45,726 nt of DNA from Deltaproteobacteria bacterium (GTDB taxonomy: Bacteria > Myxococcota > B64-G9): positions 1 through 45,726 of the forward strand of contig JAFCZJ010000031.1 of assembly GCA_019314375.1 (NCBI GenBank), given 5' to 3'. Under the pieces are notes generated by a model, which was not told the DNA's origin, made no database searches, and saw only the letters and a program-made list of their open reading frames with translations. Every line of letters starts with the position of its first letter. Positions within the stretch are counted from its first letter, which is position 1. A program made the position numbers and the translations under genes. Shown piece after piece: positions 24,458 to 33,624 of this stretch.

Positions 24458-24981
24458 GTGATGTCGATCAAATGCTGCTGGCCGATGCAAGCCCCGCTGA
24501 TTTGGGCGACATCCTTTGCCTGGAGAAGGCCTGCTTCAGAGACCCCTGGGCTGCATCCAGTTTTCTTGCCGAGATGGAGCATCCCTGGAGTTTTTTCAGG
24601 GTTTTGGGCCCCGCTCGGGTTCAGGGGTCTGAACTGACAAAGATATTGGCTTTCCACATCGCTTGGTTCCTGGATGGAGAAATGCATATTCTCAATCTGG
24701 CGGTCAAACCGGCTTTGCGAGGTCAAGGCCTGGGCCGTGTGCTGCTCAAAGATGGTCTGGAGGCTTTCGCAAGTCGGGGTGGGGGCACGGTTCATCTGGA
24801 GGTGCGCCGCTCCAATCTGGCGGCACAGGGGCTATACCACGGTTTTGGATTCAAAGCGGTGGCCATTCGCGAGGGCTATTATCGGCGCGAAAAAGAAGAC
24901 GCCATCATCATGATGTTGCCGGTGGCTTCATCCGCGGCCGAGGAATTCGAGGCGAAGGTGATCGTGAGGACAGGCTCATGA
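24454..24981 (+). CDS. rimI: Ribosomal-protein-alanine N-acetyltransferase RimI-like (GNAT)
   Basis: 175 residues from GTG 24454, overlapping the previous stop as GTGA. GNAT fold features are clear: LEKACFRDPWAASSFLAEM at the start, ILNLAVKPALRGQGLGRVLL containing the acetyl-CoA pyrophosphate loop RGQGLG, LEVRRSNLAAQGLYHGFGF with the conserved Asn and Tyr, and RxGYYRREKEDAIIM at the end. RimI acetylates the N-terminus of ribosomal protein S18; the motif set (E-RxSNxxAxxLYxxxGF-RxxYY) supports RimI over a generic GNAT. About 15 extra residues extend the C-terminus. pyrK begins within its stop codon. Confidence 0.88.
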   Translation: MSDVDQMLLADASPADLGDILCLEKACFRDPWAASSFLAEMEHPWSFFRVLGPARVQGSELTKILAFHIAWFLDGEMHILNLAVKPALRGQGLGRVLLKDGLEAFASRGGGTVHLEVRRSNLAAQGLYHGFGFKAVAIREGYYRREKEDAIIMMLPVASSAAEEFEAKVIVRTGS

Positions 24982-25769
24982 AGGCTTGTCGAGAAGATGC
25001 CAGGCTGGTGGATCTCACAGCCGTTTCGGCGGACTGTATCAGATTGGGCTTTGATTCGCCCGAGGTGGCCTCCAAGGCGAGACCTGGGCAGTTCGTCATG
25101 CTCGGCCCGCTGGCGGAGGACTCACTTGATCCATTTTTGAATCGTCCATATTCCATACATCGTCAGCCTCAGTCTGGACGAATCGAGCTCCTGGTGGCCC
25201 GGGTGGGGCGGGGTAGTCAAGCTTTGGCCGAACTGGAGGTGGGTGCGCAGGTGCCCCTCTTGGGGCCTTTGGGGCGTGGTTTTTCTTGGACAGCGCCCCC
25301 CGCCCAGGCATTGTTGCTGGGGGGAGGCGTGGGGGTCGCGCCCTTGTTTTTTTTGGCCGAGACCCTGGCGAGCCAGGGCGTGAAGGTTTGTTTGGTACAG
25401 GGAGCCGCCACGGCCGCGCGACTGGTGTCGACGGAGGAACTCTCGCGATCGGGCGTGGAGGTCATCGTTTACACCGACGACGGCAGCGCTGGCCTCAGGG
25501 GTTTGGCCACCGAAGGAATCGAGCGTTGTTTTGATGAGCGAAAGCTCGATCCGAAGCTGCTTTACATGGCATCTTGCGGACCGACTCCCATGCTGCGCGC
25601 CTTTGCCGCTTGGGCTGAGCGGCAAGGCCTGTCCGCCCAGTTGTCTTTGGAGAATCACATGGCCTGTGGGACCGGTGCCTGCATGGGTTGCAGCTTAATC
25701 ATGGGCAAGGATGCCAAGCGGGTTTGTGTCGAGGGGCCGGTTTTCGACCTTGAAGAGGTGGTTTTGTGA
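24978..25769 (+). CDS. pyrK: Dihydroorotate dehydrogenase electron transfer subunit PyrK
   Basis: 263 residues from ATG 24978, overlapping rimI by ATGA. PyrK passes electrons from the dihydroorotate dehydrogenase PyrD (type 1B) to NAD+. The FAD domain has FLNRPYSIH (RxYS motif), the NAD domain has LLLGGGVGVAPLFFLAE, and the C-terminal [2Fe-2S] site is CGTGACMGCSLIM plus the fourth Cys in RVCVEGPVF. pyrD follows with a GTGA overlap, so the heterotetramer subunits are made together in pyrimidine synthesis. Confidence 0.95.
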   Translation: MKACREDARLVDLTAVSADCIRLGFDSPEVASKARPGQFVMLGPLAEDSLDPFLNRPYSIHRQPQSGRIELLVARVGRGSQALAELEVGAQVPLLGPLGRGFSWTAPPAQALLLGGGVGVAPLFFLAETLASQGVKVCLVQGAATAARLVSTEELSRSGVEVIVYTDDGSAGLRGLATEGIERCFDERKLDPKLLYMASCGPTPMLRAFAAWAERQGLSAQLSLENHMACGTGACMGCSLIMGKDAKRVCVEGPVFDLEEVVL

Positions 25770-26728
25770 GCCAAGTGGTGGACATGGGGGTGCGCATCGG
25801 CAGGCTGGTATTGAAGAACCCGGTCATGACAGCCTCCGGCACCTTCGGCTTCGGGGTGGAGTACGAAGGGCTGATGGACGTTGGGGCCTTGGGCGCTATC
25901 GTGACCAAGGGAATCAGCTTGGAGCCGAGGCTTGGCAACCCGGCACCGCGGATCGCCGAAACCCCGGCTGGTTTGCTCAACGCGGTGGGTCTGCAAAACC
26001 CGGGGCTGGAAGGCTTCGTCGAAGACAAGCTCCCCTGGTTGCGCCGAGCAGGGCCGGCGGTGGTGGTCAATATTCTAGGTGACCGGGTTGAAGATTACGC
26101 TAGCCTGGCAAGGCAACTGGATGCTTTGGACGGTGTGGACGCATTGGAGGTGAATATTTCCTGCCCCAACGTGGCGGCAGGCGGTATCGCCTTTGGTTCT
26201 GATCCATCGGCAGCGGCGGAGATCAGTGCCGCCGTGGTCGAGAATACGACGCGACCGGTTTTGGTTAAACTTTCTCCCAACGTGACCGATCTGGTCGCCA
26301 TCGCCAAGGCGGTGGCAGCCCAGCGGGTGGACGGTTTGACTTTGATCAACACCCTGAGGGGGATGGCGATCGATCCCCACACGGGCGAGGCCCGACTGGG
26401 CAATGGCATCGGTGGACTTTCTGGACCGGCCATCCGGCCGGTCGCCGTGCGGGCAATTTACGAGGTGCACCAGGAAGTGGACTTGCCCATCGTGGGCTGC
26501 GGTGGCCTCATGACGGCCCTGGATGCAGTGGAGTTCTTGCGGGCAGGCGCCAGCGCCGTGCAGGTCGGCTCGGCCACTTTTCGACGGCCTGATGCGGCAA
26601 GCGAAGTCTTGTCCGGTTTGCGCGCTTTTTGCCAAGAACAACAATTGGATGCTTGCAGTCTCTTAACCGGTGCGGTATCAGTCAGGGGGGTCAAAGGGGA
26701 CCCTCGAAAGGAAGCACAAGATGCCTGA
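25766..26728 (+). CDS. pyrD: Dihydroorotate dehydrogenase, class 1B catalytic subunit
   Basis: 320 residues from GTG 25766. The FMN-barrel has NPVMTASGTFGFG near the N-terminus, VTKGISLEPRLGNPAPRIAETPAG-type loop, the catalytic-base cysteine in EVNISCPN, LVKLSPNV and GLTLINTLRGMAID for the phosphate and orotate sites, and GCGGLMTALDAVEFLRAGASAVQVGSA for the FMN phosphate. The catalytic Cys (not Ser) and the pyrK neighbour identify class 1B, which uses NAD+ through PyrK. The C-terminal stretch after about residue 295 (SLLTGAVSVRGVKGD) is an extension of unknown value. The stop overlaps the next kinase gene by 8 bases. Confidence 0.95.
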   Translation: MSQVVDMGVRIGRLVLKNPVMTASGTFGFGVEYEGLMDVGALGAIVTKGISLEPRLGNPAPRIAETPAGLLNAVGLQNPGLEGFVEDKLPWLRRAGPAVVVNILGDRVEDYASLARQLDALDGVDALEVNISCPNVAAGGIAFGSDPSAAAEISAAVVENTTRPVLVKLSPNVTDLVAIAKAVAAQRVDGLTLINTLRGMAIDPHTGEARLGNGIGGLSGPAIRPVAVRAIYEVHQEVDLPIVGCGGLMTALDAVEFLRAGASAVQVGSATFRRPDAASEVLSGLRAFCQEQQLDACSLLTGAVSVRGVKGDPRKEAQDA

Positions 26729-28685
26729 GCCACAGGGCCCGGCCCCTGAGCAAGGTGCCCCAGAGCAGGATGGCGAGCTTCCGAAGCGTTTCGGCAAGTA
26801 TCTTCTGTCCGAACGCATCGCCAAGGGCGGCATGGCCGAGATTTTTAAGGCCAAGAGCTACGGCGTCAGTGGTTTCGAAAAAACCATCGTTATCAAGCGC
26901 ATCCTTCCTTCTTTTTGCGATGATCAAGAGTTCATCGACATGCTCATCGACGAGGCCAAGATTTCCGCCTGTCTGCAGCATGCCAATGTTGTGCAGATTT
27001 TCGATCTGGGGCGTTTGGAAGGCCGGTATTTCATCGCCATGGAGTACGTGCGCGGCGTGGATCTCGTGCAGGTGCTGACGCGGCTGCGCAAGGCCAAGGC
27101 CCGTCTGCCGGTGGAGTTGGCTTGTTTCATCATGAGCGAAGTGCTCAAGGGCTTGGATTTTGCTCATCGGGCCGTGGGCCCGGATGGCGAAGCCTTGCGG
27201 ATCATCCATCGGGACGTGAACCCGGCCAACATCCTGCTTTCTTATCAGGGCGAGGTGAAGGTGGGCGATTTCGGTATCGCCAAAGCCGAGCGGCGAGATA
27301 CGGAGACGGTGGGCCACGCTCTCAAGGGCAAGATGGGTTATTTGTCCCCGGAGCAAGTGTCGGGTGTTGAGATCGACGCTCGCTCGGATATTTTCACCGC
27401 CGGCATCACCATGTGGGAAATCTTGGCCTGCCAGCGCATGTATGGCTCGGGCACCGAGTTGGATATTCTGATGGCCATTCGAGAGGCCGAAGTGCCCGAC
27501 CTGAACAAGTTTGCCCCGGAGGTAGACCAGGCACTCGTGCATATATTGGGCAAGGCCCTGGCCAAGGATCCGGACCAGCGTTTCCAAACGGCTGGTGAAT
27601 TTCGTGATGCGGTGGATGACTTTCTCTTTGATCGGGCCGTGAAGATCGACTCTTCCCACTTAGAGGGATACCTGAAGCAGCTCTTCGCCGACAGGATCAA
27701 GGCCGAGCAGGTGCGCAAGAAAGAGCTCGCAGGCGAGGTGACCCGTGTGGCTCCGCCCCGCTATTGGATGCGCAGCCCGGGACAGACCGCGATGGGCCCC
27801 TTGGAAATACAGGAGGTCTCGGAATTCATCGCCTCCGGTCGGGCCAACCATTCAAGCGAAGTCCTGCGTGAGGGCGGTACTTGGCACAACATCGCCTCCG
27901 TGCCTGAACTGGCCGTGCAATTGAGCAAGCTGCCCACGCCGGAAGAGTCGGATCCGGACGCGGTGGCCGATTATCAAGGCCTGTTGATGGAGGCCAGCTT
28001 CACCAAGCTTCTCTATCGCCTGGCCATCGTCAAAGCGGAAGGGCGCCTGGTCTTGACTCGACCCGGAGTCAAAAAAGAGATTTACATGCGCAAGGGCTTC
28101 CCCGAGTTCGTCAAGTCCAACCTGGTCAGCGAACGCTTGGGTGATTACCTGGTTGAAAAAAACGCCATCACGGAGGAACAGCGGGACGAGGCCATCAAGA
28201 TCATGAAGGGTTTTTCCGGGCGATTGGGTGACACCCTCATCGGCATGGGTTTGCTTAAACCCCACGAGCTCTTCGAATTGCTCAGCCAGCAGGTTTTGGA
28301 TAAGTTTTTCGAGGTTTTCGGTTGGACGGCGGGCAACTACCGTTATTATTCCGGGCAAACATATGAGGCTGAGATCGTGCCGCTGAAGCTGGGCGGTTAT
28401 GCCCTGTTGGCGGAGGGCGTGCGGCAGAATGTCACTCTGGATTCTTTGCGAAATCGCTATTTGCCCAAACTCGATCGCAAATTGAGGCGCTTGGAGAATC
28501 CCTACCTGAAAGCGGACAAGCTGGGCCTGTCGGCCCGAGAGCAACGGGCCGTGGACCTGGTGGACGGCGAGCGCAGCGTGCGTGATCTCTTGGTCCTGGG
28601 CGGATCGGACAGGCAGACCTTTGAAACCTCGGTTTACCAAGCGCTTTACCTCTTAGAAGAACTCGAAATGGTCGAGATCGTTTGA
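26721..28685 (+). CDS. Soluble multidomain Ser/Thr kinase: kinase, GYF_2-like, DUF4388-like, winged module
   Basis: 654 residues from ATG 26721 (AAAGGAAG upstream). The kinase domain covers about 24-305: AKGGMAEIF loop (34-42), Lys59 in VIKRI, HRDVNPAN (163-170) and DFG (183-185). Asn replaces the common Lys of HRDxKPxN, a change seen in many myxobacterial kinases. A GYF_2-like segment (about 348-400: RYWMRSPGQTAMGPLEIQEV ... GGTWHNI) follows, then a DUF4388/PATAN-like domain (about 420-545) and a C-terminal module (about 595-654) like those of the J-protein and VPQP protein. No membrane helix is seen, so it is cytoplasmic. The gene starts 8 bases before the pyrD stop ends; no regulatory logic with pyrimidine synthesis is evident. 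Confidence 0.88.
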   Translation: MPEPQGPAPEQGAPEQDGELPKRFGKYLLSERIAKGGMAEIFKAKSYGVSGFEKTIVIKRILPSFCDDQEFIDMLIDEAKISACLQHANVVQIFDLGRLEGRYFIAMEYVRGVDLVQVLTRLRKAKARLPVELACFIMSEVLKGLDFAHRAVGPDGEALRIIHRDVNPANILLSYQGEVKVGDFGIAKAERRDTETVGHALKGKMGYLSPEQVSGVEIDARSDIFTAGITMWEILACQRMYGSGTELDILMAIREAEVPDLNKFAPEVDQALVHILGKALAKDPDQRFQTAGEFRDAVDDFLFDRAVKIDSSHLEGYLKQLFADRIKAEQVRKKELAGEVTRVAPPRYWMRSPGQTAMGPLEIQEVSEFIASGRANHSSEVLREGGTWHNIASVPELAVQLSKLPTPEESDPDAVADYQGLLMEASFTKLLYRLAIVKAEGRLVLTRPGVKKEIYMRKGFPEFVKSNLVSERLGDYLVEKNAITEEQRDEAIKIMKGFSGRLGDTLIGMGLLKPHELFELLSQQVLDKFFEVFGWTAGNYRYYSGQTYEAEIVPLKLGGYALLAEGVRQNVTLDSLRNRYLPKLDRKLRRLENPYLKADKLGLSAREQRAVDLVDGERSVRDLLVLGGSDRQTFETSVYQALYLLEELEMVEIV

Positions 28686-28737
28686 GGCTTGCCTGAAGCT
28701 GTGTTTTGGGGTCTCGGACTTGGAAAGGAGTGCATCG

Positions 28738-30525
28738 GTGTCGAATTTCATCGAGCAAGTGGACCGGACGCATCATTGTGGTGAATTGCGGGCGGGAGAT
28801 CAGGACCAGCGTGTCGTGCTTTTCGGCTGGGTGGCTTCGCGGCGGGACCTGGGCGGTTTTGTTTTCGTGGACCTGAGGGACCGCGAGGGTGTGACTCAGC
28901 TGGTTTTCGATCCGGCAACTTCCGGCGAGGCCTTCAGTGAAGCAGGCCGCATTCGGCCCGAGTGGGTCGTGGCCGTCAGCGGTACGGTGCGCTCCCGGGG
29001 TGCCAACGCAAACGACGACTTGCCCACGGGTGCCGTGGAGGTTTTGGCCGACGAGCTGCACGTTTTCAATGCTTCGTTGGTGCCGCCTTTTCAGCTCATC
29101 GACGACGTGGACGCCCGGGAAGAACTCCGTTTGCAATCTCGCTACCTGGATTTGCGGCGACCTGAGATGGCCCGCCGGCTCAAAGCGCGGCATGAACTCA
29201 CGCAGCTGGTGCGTGGGGCCTTGGTGGACCAGGGGTTTTGGGAGCTTGAAAGCCCGATGATGATCAAAAACACGCCGGGTGGGGCACGCAATTTTCTGGT
29301 GCCAAGCCGGCTGAACGCAGGCAGTTTTTACGCCCTGGCCGAGTCGCCGCAAATCTACAAACAGCTTTTCATGGTGGCGGGCTACGATAAGTATTTTCAA
29401 GTGGTGCGCTGTTTTCGCGACGAGGATCTGCGAGGTGACAGGCAGCCCGAGTTCACGCAGATCGACATGGAGATGAGTTTCGTCGCCCCGCGACATATAT
29501 TTGCAGTGGTCGAAGACATGATGCGGCGAATTTTCGACAAGATCTTGGATGTGAAACTTGAGGCGCCTTTTGCGCGGATGACCTATGCCGAAGCCATGGG
29601 TCGATTCGGCTCGGACAAGCCCGACCTGCGCTATGGCCTGGAGCTGCAAGACCTGACCGAAGTGGTCCGCTCGCATGATGGTGGCGGTATCGGCATGATG
29701 ATGGACGCGGTCAAGGCCGGCGGTGTGGTCAAGGGCATCTGCTTGCCGCCGGAACATACGATGAGCCGCAGTGGCCTGGATAAGTTGGAAGGCAAGGTCA
29801 AGGAAATGGGCGGGGCGGGACTCGCCAGGGCCAAAATCGGCGATGACGGCTCCTGGACGCAGACGCCTTTGGCCAAGCGTATCTCGGACGAAATGCGAAC
29901 CGCCATCAATGAGGCAGCCGGTGCCGTGCCCGGTTCCATTTTGCTCATGCAGTTCGGTCCGGCCAACCGCGTACACACCATTTTGGGCGGCTTGCGCACC
30001 CATCTGGCTCAGAAATTCGAGATGGTCAAGGGTGACGAGTGGAAGCTTCTTTGGATCACCGATTTTCCCATGTTCGAGACCAGCGAGGAAAGCGGCGCGG
30101 TCGTCGCCTGTCACCATCCCTTCACCAGCCCTTTGGACGAAGACGTGAACTTGCTTGAAAGCGATCCTTTGGCCTGCAGAGCCAAGGCCTACGATCTGGT
30201 GCTCAACGGTGTGGAAGTCGGCGGCGGCTCCATCCGTATCCACGACTCAGAAATGCAAAACAAGGTTTTCGCGGCTCTGGGCATCGATCCTTCTGAACAG
30301 CGGGCCAAGTTCGGCTTCTTGCTCGACGCATTAAAGTACGGCGCACCACCCCATGGCGGGGTCGCCCTGGGCCTGGATCGCCTCTGCATGCTCCTGACCG
30401 GCGCGCCCTCCATCCGCGACGTCATCGCCTTCCCCAAAACAACCTCCGGCCAATGCCTCATGAGCGGCGCTCCCTCCGATATCACCGAGGCCCAACTCAA
30501 AGAACTCCATCTGAAAAGGGGCTAG
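28738..30525 (+). CDS. aspS: Aspartyl-tRNA synthetase
   Basis: 595 residues from GTG 28738, which lies 7 bases after GGAAAGGAG; an upstream TTG frame (28720) would start inside that site. The N-terminal OB fold (about 8-110: VVLFGWVASRRDLGGFVFVDLRDR) binds the anticodon. Class II motifs are clear: motif 2 in YFQVVRCFRDEDLRGDRQPEFTQ region and motif 3 GVALGLDRLCMLLTG. The length and the GAD-type insertion domain (about 300-420) mark the bacterial form. It charges tRNA-Asp; whether it also serves tRNA-Asn (non-discriminating) depends on whether asnS or gatCAB exist elsewhere. The gene follows the kinase after 52 bases. Confidence 0.97.
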   Translation: MSNFIEQVDRTHHCGELRAGDQDQRVVLFGWVASRRDLGGFVFVDLRDREGVTQLVFDPATSGEAFSEAGRIRPEWVVAVSGTVRSRGANANDDLPTGAVEVLADELHVFNASLVPPFQLIDDVDAREELRLQSRYLDLRRPEMARRLKARHELTQLVRGALVDQGFWELESPMMIKNTPGGARNFLVPSRLNAGSFYALAESPQIYKQLFMVAGYDKYFQVVRCFRDEDLRGDRQPEFTQIDMEMSFVAPRHIFAVVEDMMRRIFDKILDVKLEAPFARMTYAEAMGRFGSDKPDLRYGLELQDLTEVVRSHDGGGIGMMMDAVKAGGVVKGICLPPEHTMSRSGLDKLEGKVKEMGGAGLARAKIGDDGSWTQTPLAKRISDEMRTAINEAAGAVPGSILLMQFGPANRVHTILGGLRTHLAQKFEMVKGDEWKLLWITDFPMFETSEESGAVVACHHPFTSPLDEDVNLLESDPLACRAKAYDLVLNGVEVGGGSIRIHDSEMQNKVFAALGIDPSEQRAKFGFLLDALKYGAPPHGGVALGLDRLCMLLTGAPSIRDVIAFPKTTSGQCLMSGAPSDITEAQLKELHLKRG

Positions 30526-30533
30526 GGGGGCGT

Positions 30534-30692
30534 ATGAAAAAGGAGGTCCTTGTTCTTTTTGTCCTGATGTTTGCGCCCACCTTGGCATCAAATGTCCCGA
30601 TCGACAGGGTCGCAAGTATTGATGGGTGGATTTCCGGATTTGCTTGCGGCTTTGACTCACCTGGAAGAGATGTGTTAAAAACTCAAGGGTGA
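30534..30692 (+). CDS. Possible small exported peptide, 52 residues
   Basis: ATG 30534 follows a GGGGGG run by 3 bases. The N-terminus MKKEVLVLFVLMFAPTLASN looks like a complete signal peptide; only about 33 mature residues remain, with one cysteine (SGFACGF). The TGA stop overlaps the GTG start of the next gene (GTGA), the coupling seen elsewhere in this window, which is the best argument that it is translated. It could instead be a decayed gene fragment. No function is suggested. Confidence 0.4.
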   Translation: MKKEVLVLFVLMFAPTLASNVPIDRVASIDGWISGFACGFDSPGRDVLKTQG

Positions 30693-31930
30693 AGACCCTA
30701 AATTCGATCTTGATTATTCTCTGCCTGTCGCTCCTTGCCGCCTGCGCCACTGATGATGAATGCGAAGTGGACGCGGACTGCAATGACGGGGATACCTGTA
30801 GCGAAGACCGATGTCGTTTGGGGCGTTGCTCGGCCTTGTTGATCCCGGGCTGCTGCCACGACGATGCCGACTGCGGCCCGTCTTTTGGGCCTCGCTGCGA
30901 GAAGGCTTCTGAGCGTTGCGTGGCTTGCATCGAGGACGCGGACTGCCTTGAGGGCACTTGCGACGAGGCGAGCTTTCGATGCATTACGCCCAAGGCCGGG
31001 GCGGCTTGCACTTCGGATGCCGAATGCGATAGTGGCTGGTGCTTGCAGGAGGCCAGCACGGGCTATCCTCATGGATTTTGCGGAAAAGCTTGTCAATCGC
31101 CTGAGGATTGCGAGTCCCTGGCTTGTGTGGAGGTTGCCGGGGGCGAGAAATCCTGCCTGCCGGTCTGCTTCAGCGACGCCGAATGCCGGCCGGCTTATAT
31201 GTGCTTGGGCGTGGGCGCGGACCGCGGTGCATGTTTTCCACATTGCACCAAGGCGCCGGATTGCCCGGTGGTGGGGACTTGCAATCCGTGGTTGGGCCTT
31301 TGCACAGGTTCTGTGCCGGGTGCCGAGAATGGCGCGCCTTGCGAGAACGACGCGGATTGTAAGGGTTACTGCGCCACGGAGTCTTCGAGTGGCGCGCCTG
31401 GCGGCCTCTGCTTCTCCATTTGTTCGCCCTCCAGGGTCGCTTGCCCGGGCGAGGACGAAGCTTGCTCCTGGCTGATTAGTCCTTTTTTGGGAGCGATAAA
31501 TATATGTCAGCCGGTTTTCGTGCCTGCCGACGGCTGCCGACCTGAGTATGCCACCATGGTGGCCATCGAGTATCTGGTGGGTGTGGATCCCCAGGCCATT
31601 GGAGTCTGCCAGCCGGCTTGTCGGGCAGGGGACTGCGCCAACGCAGACTGCAACCTGTATTCAGGGCTTTGCGGCGATCCGGTGGCCGGAGCTGAGCACG
31701 GCGCGGCTTGTGTCACCAACGAAGAATGCAAGGGGATTTGTTTGACCTTTTGGCCGGACGGTTACTGCACCGGGCCTTGTCATCTGGCGGATCCCCAATG
31801 CGAAGGCGGGGCCTACTGCCTGAATCTGGGCATCCAAACCTCTTGTACGTCCAGTTGCCAAAGTGATCCGGACTGCCGCGAGGACTATTTTTGCGAACCC
31901 AACGTGCACACTTGCCTTCCTCCGGAATGA
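30689..31930 (+). CDS. Cysteine-rich lipoprotein with about eight repeated modules
   Basis: 413 residues from GTG 30689. The signal peptide ends at lipobox LAAC with Cys19. The mature protein holds more than 50 cysteines in repeats of the type C-x4/5-D-C-x2/3-G-x-C (for example CTSDAECDSGWC, CENDADCKGYC, CVTNEECKGIC), the style of Dickkopf/EB-like modules common in myxobacterial surface proteins. The spacing lacks the CC pair of the 21931-23004 lipoprotein, so the two are different folds. The start is weakly marked by a ribosome site but the hydrophobic core begins at once. The CotH-like gene overlaps its stop (ATGA). A surface-exposed, disulfide-bonded structural role is inferred. Confidence 0.8.
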   Translation: MKTLNSILIILCLSLLAACATDDECEVDADCNDGDTCSEDRCRLGRCSALLIPGCCHDDADCGPSFGPRCEKASERCVACIEDADCLEGTCDEASFRCITPKAGAACTSDAECDSGWCLQEASTGYPHGFCGKACQSPEDCESLACVEVAGGEKSCLPVCFSDAECRPAYMCLGVGADRGACFPHCTKAPDCPVVGTCNPWLGLCTGSVPGAENGAPCENDADCKGYCATESSSGAPGGLCFSICSPSRVACPGEDEACSWLISPFLGAINICQPVFVPADGCRPEYATMVAIEYLVGVDPQAIGVCQPACRAGDCANADCNLYSGLCGDPVAGAEHGAACVTNEECKGICLTFWPDGYCTGPCHLADPQCEGGAYCLNLGIQTSCTSSCQSDPDCREDYFCEPNVHTCLPPE

Positions 31931-33621
31931 CCATGCGCGCTTTGTCGGCAATACCCGCTTTGGCTCTCCTGTTTTTGACTGTCGCCTGCGGGCCTCAGCC
32001 TGCCTGGTTCGACGGCGAAGAGATGATGTTCGATCCGGATTGGATCATCGAGGTGGACATCGAGGTGGCCGAAGAGGATTGGGAAGTACTCCGCTACCAG
32101 GCGCGCAATTTCCAAGATGTGCTCTGCGCCGTGGAGCCCCCGCCCAACCCCTTTACTTATTTCGAGGGAGACATCGTCATCGACGGCATACGGGTGGAGT
32201 CGGTGGGCGTGCGCAAAAAGTGTTTTTTTGGTTCCTGTGATTCCGACCGACCTTCTTTCAAGGTAAGTTTTAATGAGTATGTGCGGGGGCAGCGCTTCAT
32301 GGGACTCAGGCGATTCACCCTGAACAACGCCAAGTCGGATCCGGCGAAGATCAAGCAGTGCCTGGGGTACTGGCTCTTTGATCGGGCCGGGGTCATCTCG
32401 CCTCGTTGCAGTTTTGCTCATGTGACGGTCAATGGGGTGGATAAAGGACTCTACGTTCACGTGGAGAGCATCAAGACCGAGATGATGAGTCGCTATTTTG
32501 ATGACACCCGAGGCAATATTTACGAAGGCGCGCTGTCGGATTTCCAGCCCAACTGGGTCAATACTTTTCAGAAGAAGACCAACGAGGAAAACCCGGATCG
32601 CAGTGACCTGGATGCCATGGTTAACGCCTGCGCGGCGCCCGACGATGTCTTCGAAGAAAGCCTGTCTTCCCTCATCGATCTGGATTCCTACTATCGGTTT
32701 TGGGTCATGGAAGTGCTCATCGGTCATTGGGATGGATACGCATCTTTTAATCACAACAATTTTTACATCTATGGAGATCCGAAGAGCGAGAAATTCCACT
32801 TCATCCCCTGGGGCATCGACGGCATTCTTTTTTCCCAGCCGGGGGCCACGAAATCGGTTTTCGCCGACGCCATCATTCCCCACAGGCTTTACAAGAACCC
32901 CGAGAGCCAGGCTCGCTATTTGGATCTCTTGGAGGAATTGATCGACACGGTTTGGGACGAAGAGATCATTCTGGCAGAGATCGATCGCATGGAAGAACTC
33001 ATCACACCCATCGCCGACTCTTATCGGACGGGCGAGTTGGCCTGGCTGATCCAGCATGTGCGTGATTTTGTGGTCAACAACCCGATTGAGATCCGAGCCG
33101 AGCTGGAAGGCGAGCCGGTGCCCTGGACCACGCCTCTTTCGGGGCCGCCCTGTCTCAGGGAGCGGGGTAGTTTCTCGGGCAGCTTCAGCACCACCTGGGG
33201 CAGCATTGAGTCGGTTGATCCCTTTGGGGAGGGGACCGGGGTTTTTAACGTCGTCATGGATGACTTGCCCGTGCCCATTAATTTTGTGGCGTCCGTGGCA
33301 GGCTTGGACCCCAACCCCGAGGTGCCGGACCCAAAGCCCACGATCCAGATCCTGGCCACCACGCCCGGCGAGAGCGGGGACCTGCTCATTGCGGCGATCC
33401 TGGTCATCAACGATCCGAACCTGGTGGAAGCAAACAAGAGCGTACCCATCAATATGGGCGAGGCGGCGGGCTATATTTTTCGACAGGATCCACTCAACCC
33501 GGCCAACTTCGAAGTCTTCCTGCTGATGGACGGCTCTATCCTGTTTTCCCAGGCGGCCATGGTGCCAGGAGAGCCCATCAGCGGCGTCGTGCAAGCGACC
33601 ATTACAGATTCGGGATGGTAA
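31927..33621 (+). CDS. CotH-family protein (atypical secretory kinase fold), lipoprotein
   Basis: 564 residues from ATG 31927 (ATGA overlap with the preceding gene; ATG 31933 is an alternative). A lipoprotein signal ends at FLTVACGP. The CotH domain (about 35-385) has the usual order: a strand region DWIIEVDIEVAEEDWEVL, the R/K-CFF...RPSFKVSFNEYVRGQRF segment, LRRFTLNNAKSD, LGYWLFDRAGVISPRCSFAHV, GLYVHVESI and the late IPWGIDGIL, where PWDxD is more usual. B. subtilis CotH phosphorylates spore-coat proteins; here the Gly in PWGID leaves activity open. The C-terminal part (about 410-564) is beta-rich and unassigned. The flanking Cys-rich lipoprotein could be a substrate or partner (inference). 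Confidence 0.87.
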   Translation: MTMRALSAIPALALLFLTVACGPQPAWFDGEEMMFDPDWIIEVDIEVAEEDWEVLRYQARNFQDVLCAVEPPPNPFTYFEGDIVIDGIRVESVGVRKKCFFGSCDSDRPSFKVSFNEYVRGQRFMGLRRFTLNNAKSDPAKIKQCLGYWLFDRAGVISPRCSFAHVTVNGVDKGLYVHVESIKTEMMSRYFDDTRGNIYEGALSDFQPNWVNTFQKKTNEENPDRSDLDAMVNACAAPDDVFEESLSSLIDLDSYYRFWVMEVLIGHWDGYASFNHNNFYIYGDPKSEKFHFIPWGIDGILFSQPGATKSVFADAIIPHRLYKNPESQARYLDLLEELIDTVWDEEIILAEIDRMEELITPIADSYRTGELAWLIQHVRDFVVNNPIEIRAELEGEPVPWTTPLSGPPCLRERGSFSGSFSTTWGSIESVDPFGEGTGVFNVVMDDLPVPINFVASVAGLDPNPEVPDPKPTIQILATTPGESGDLLIAAILVINDPNLVEANKSVPINMGEAAGYIFRQDPLNPANFEVFLLMDGSILFSQAAMVPGEPISGVVQATITDSGW

Positions 33622-33624
33622 ATC

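Noticed and set aside
28432..30243. 603-codon minus-strand frame opposite aspS
   Set aside because: Shadow frame of a long GC-rich gene; the plus-strand aspartyl-tRNA synthetase is unmistakable.
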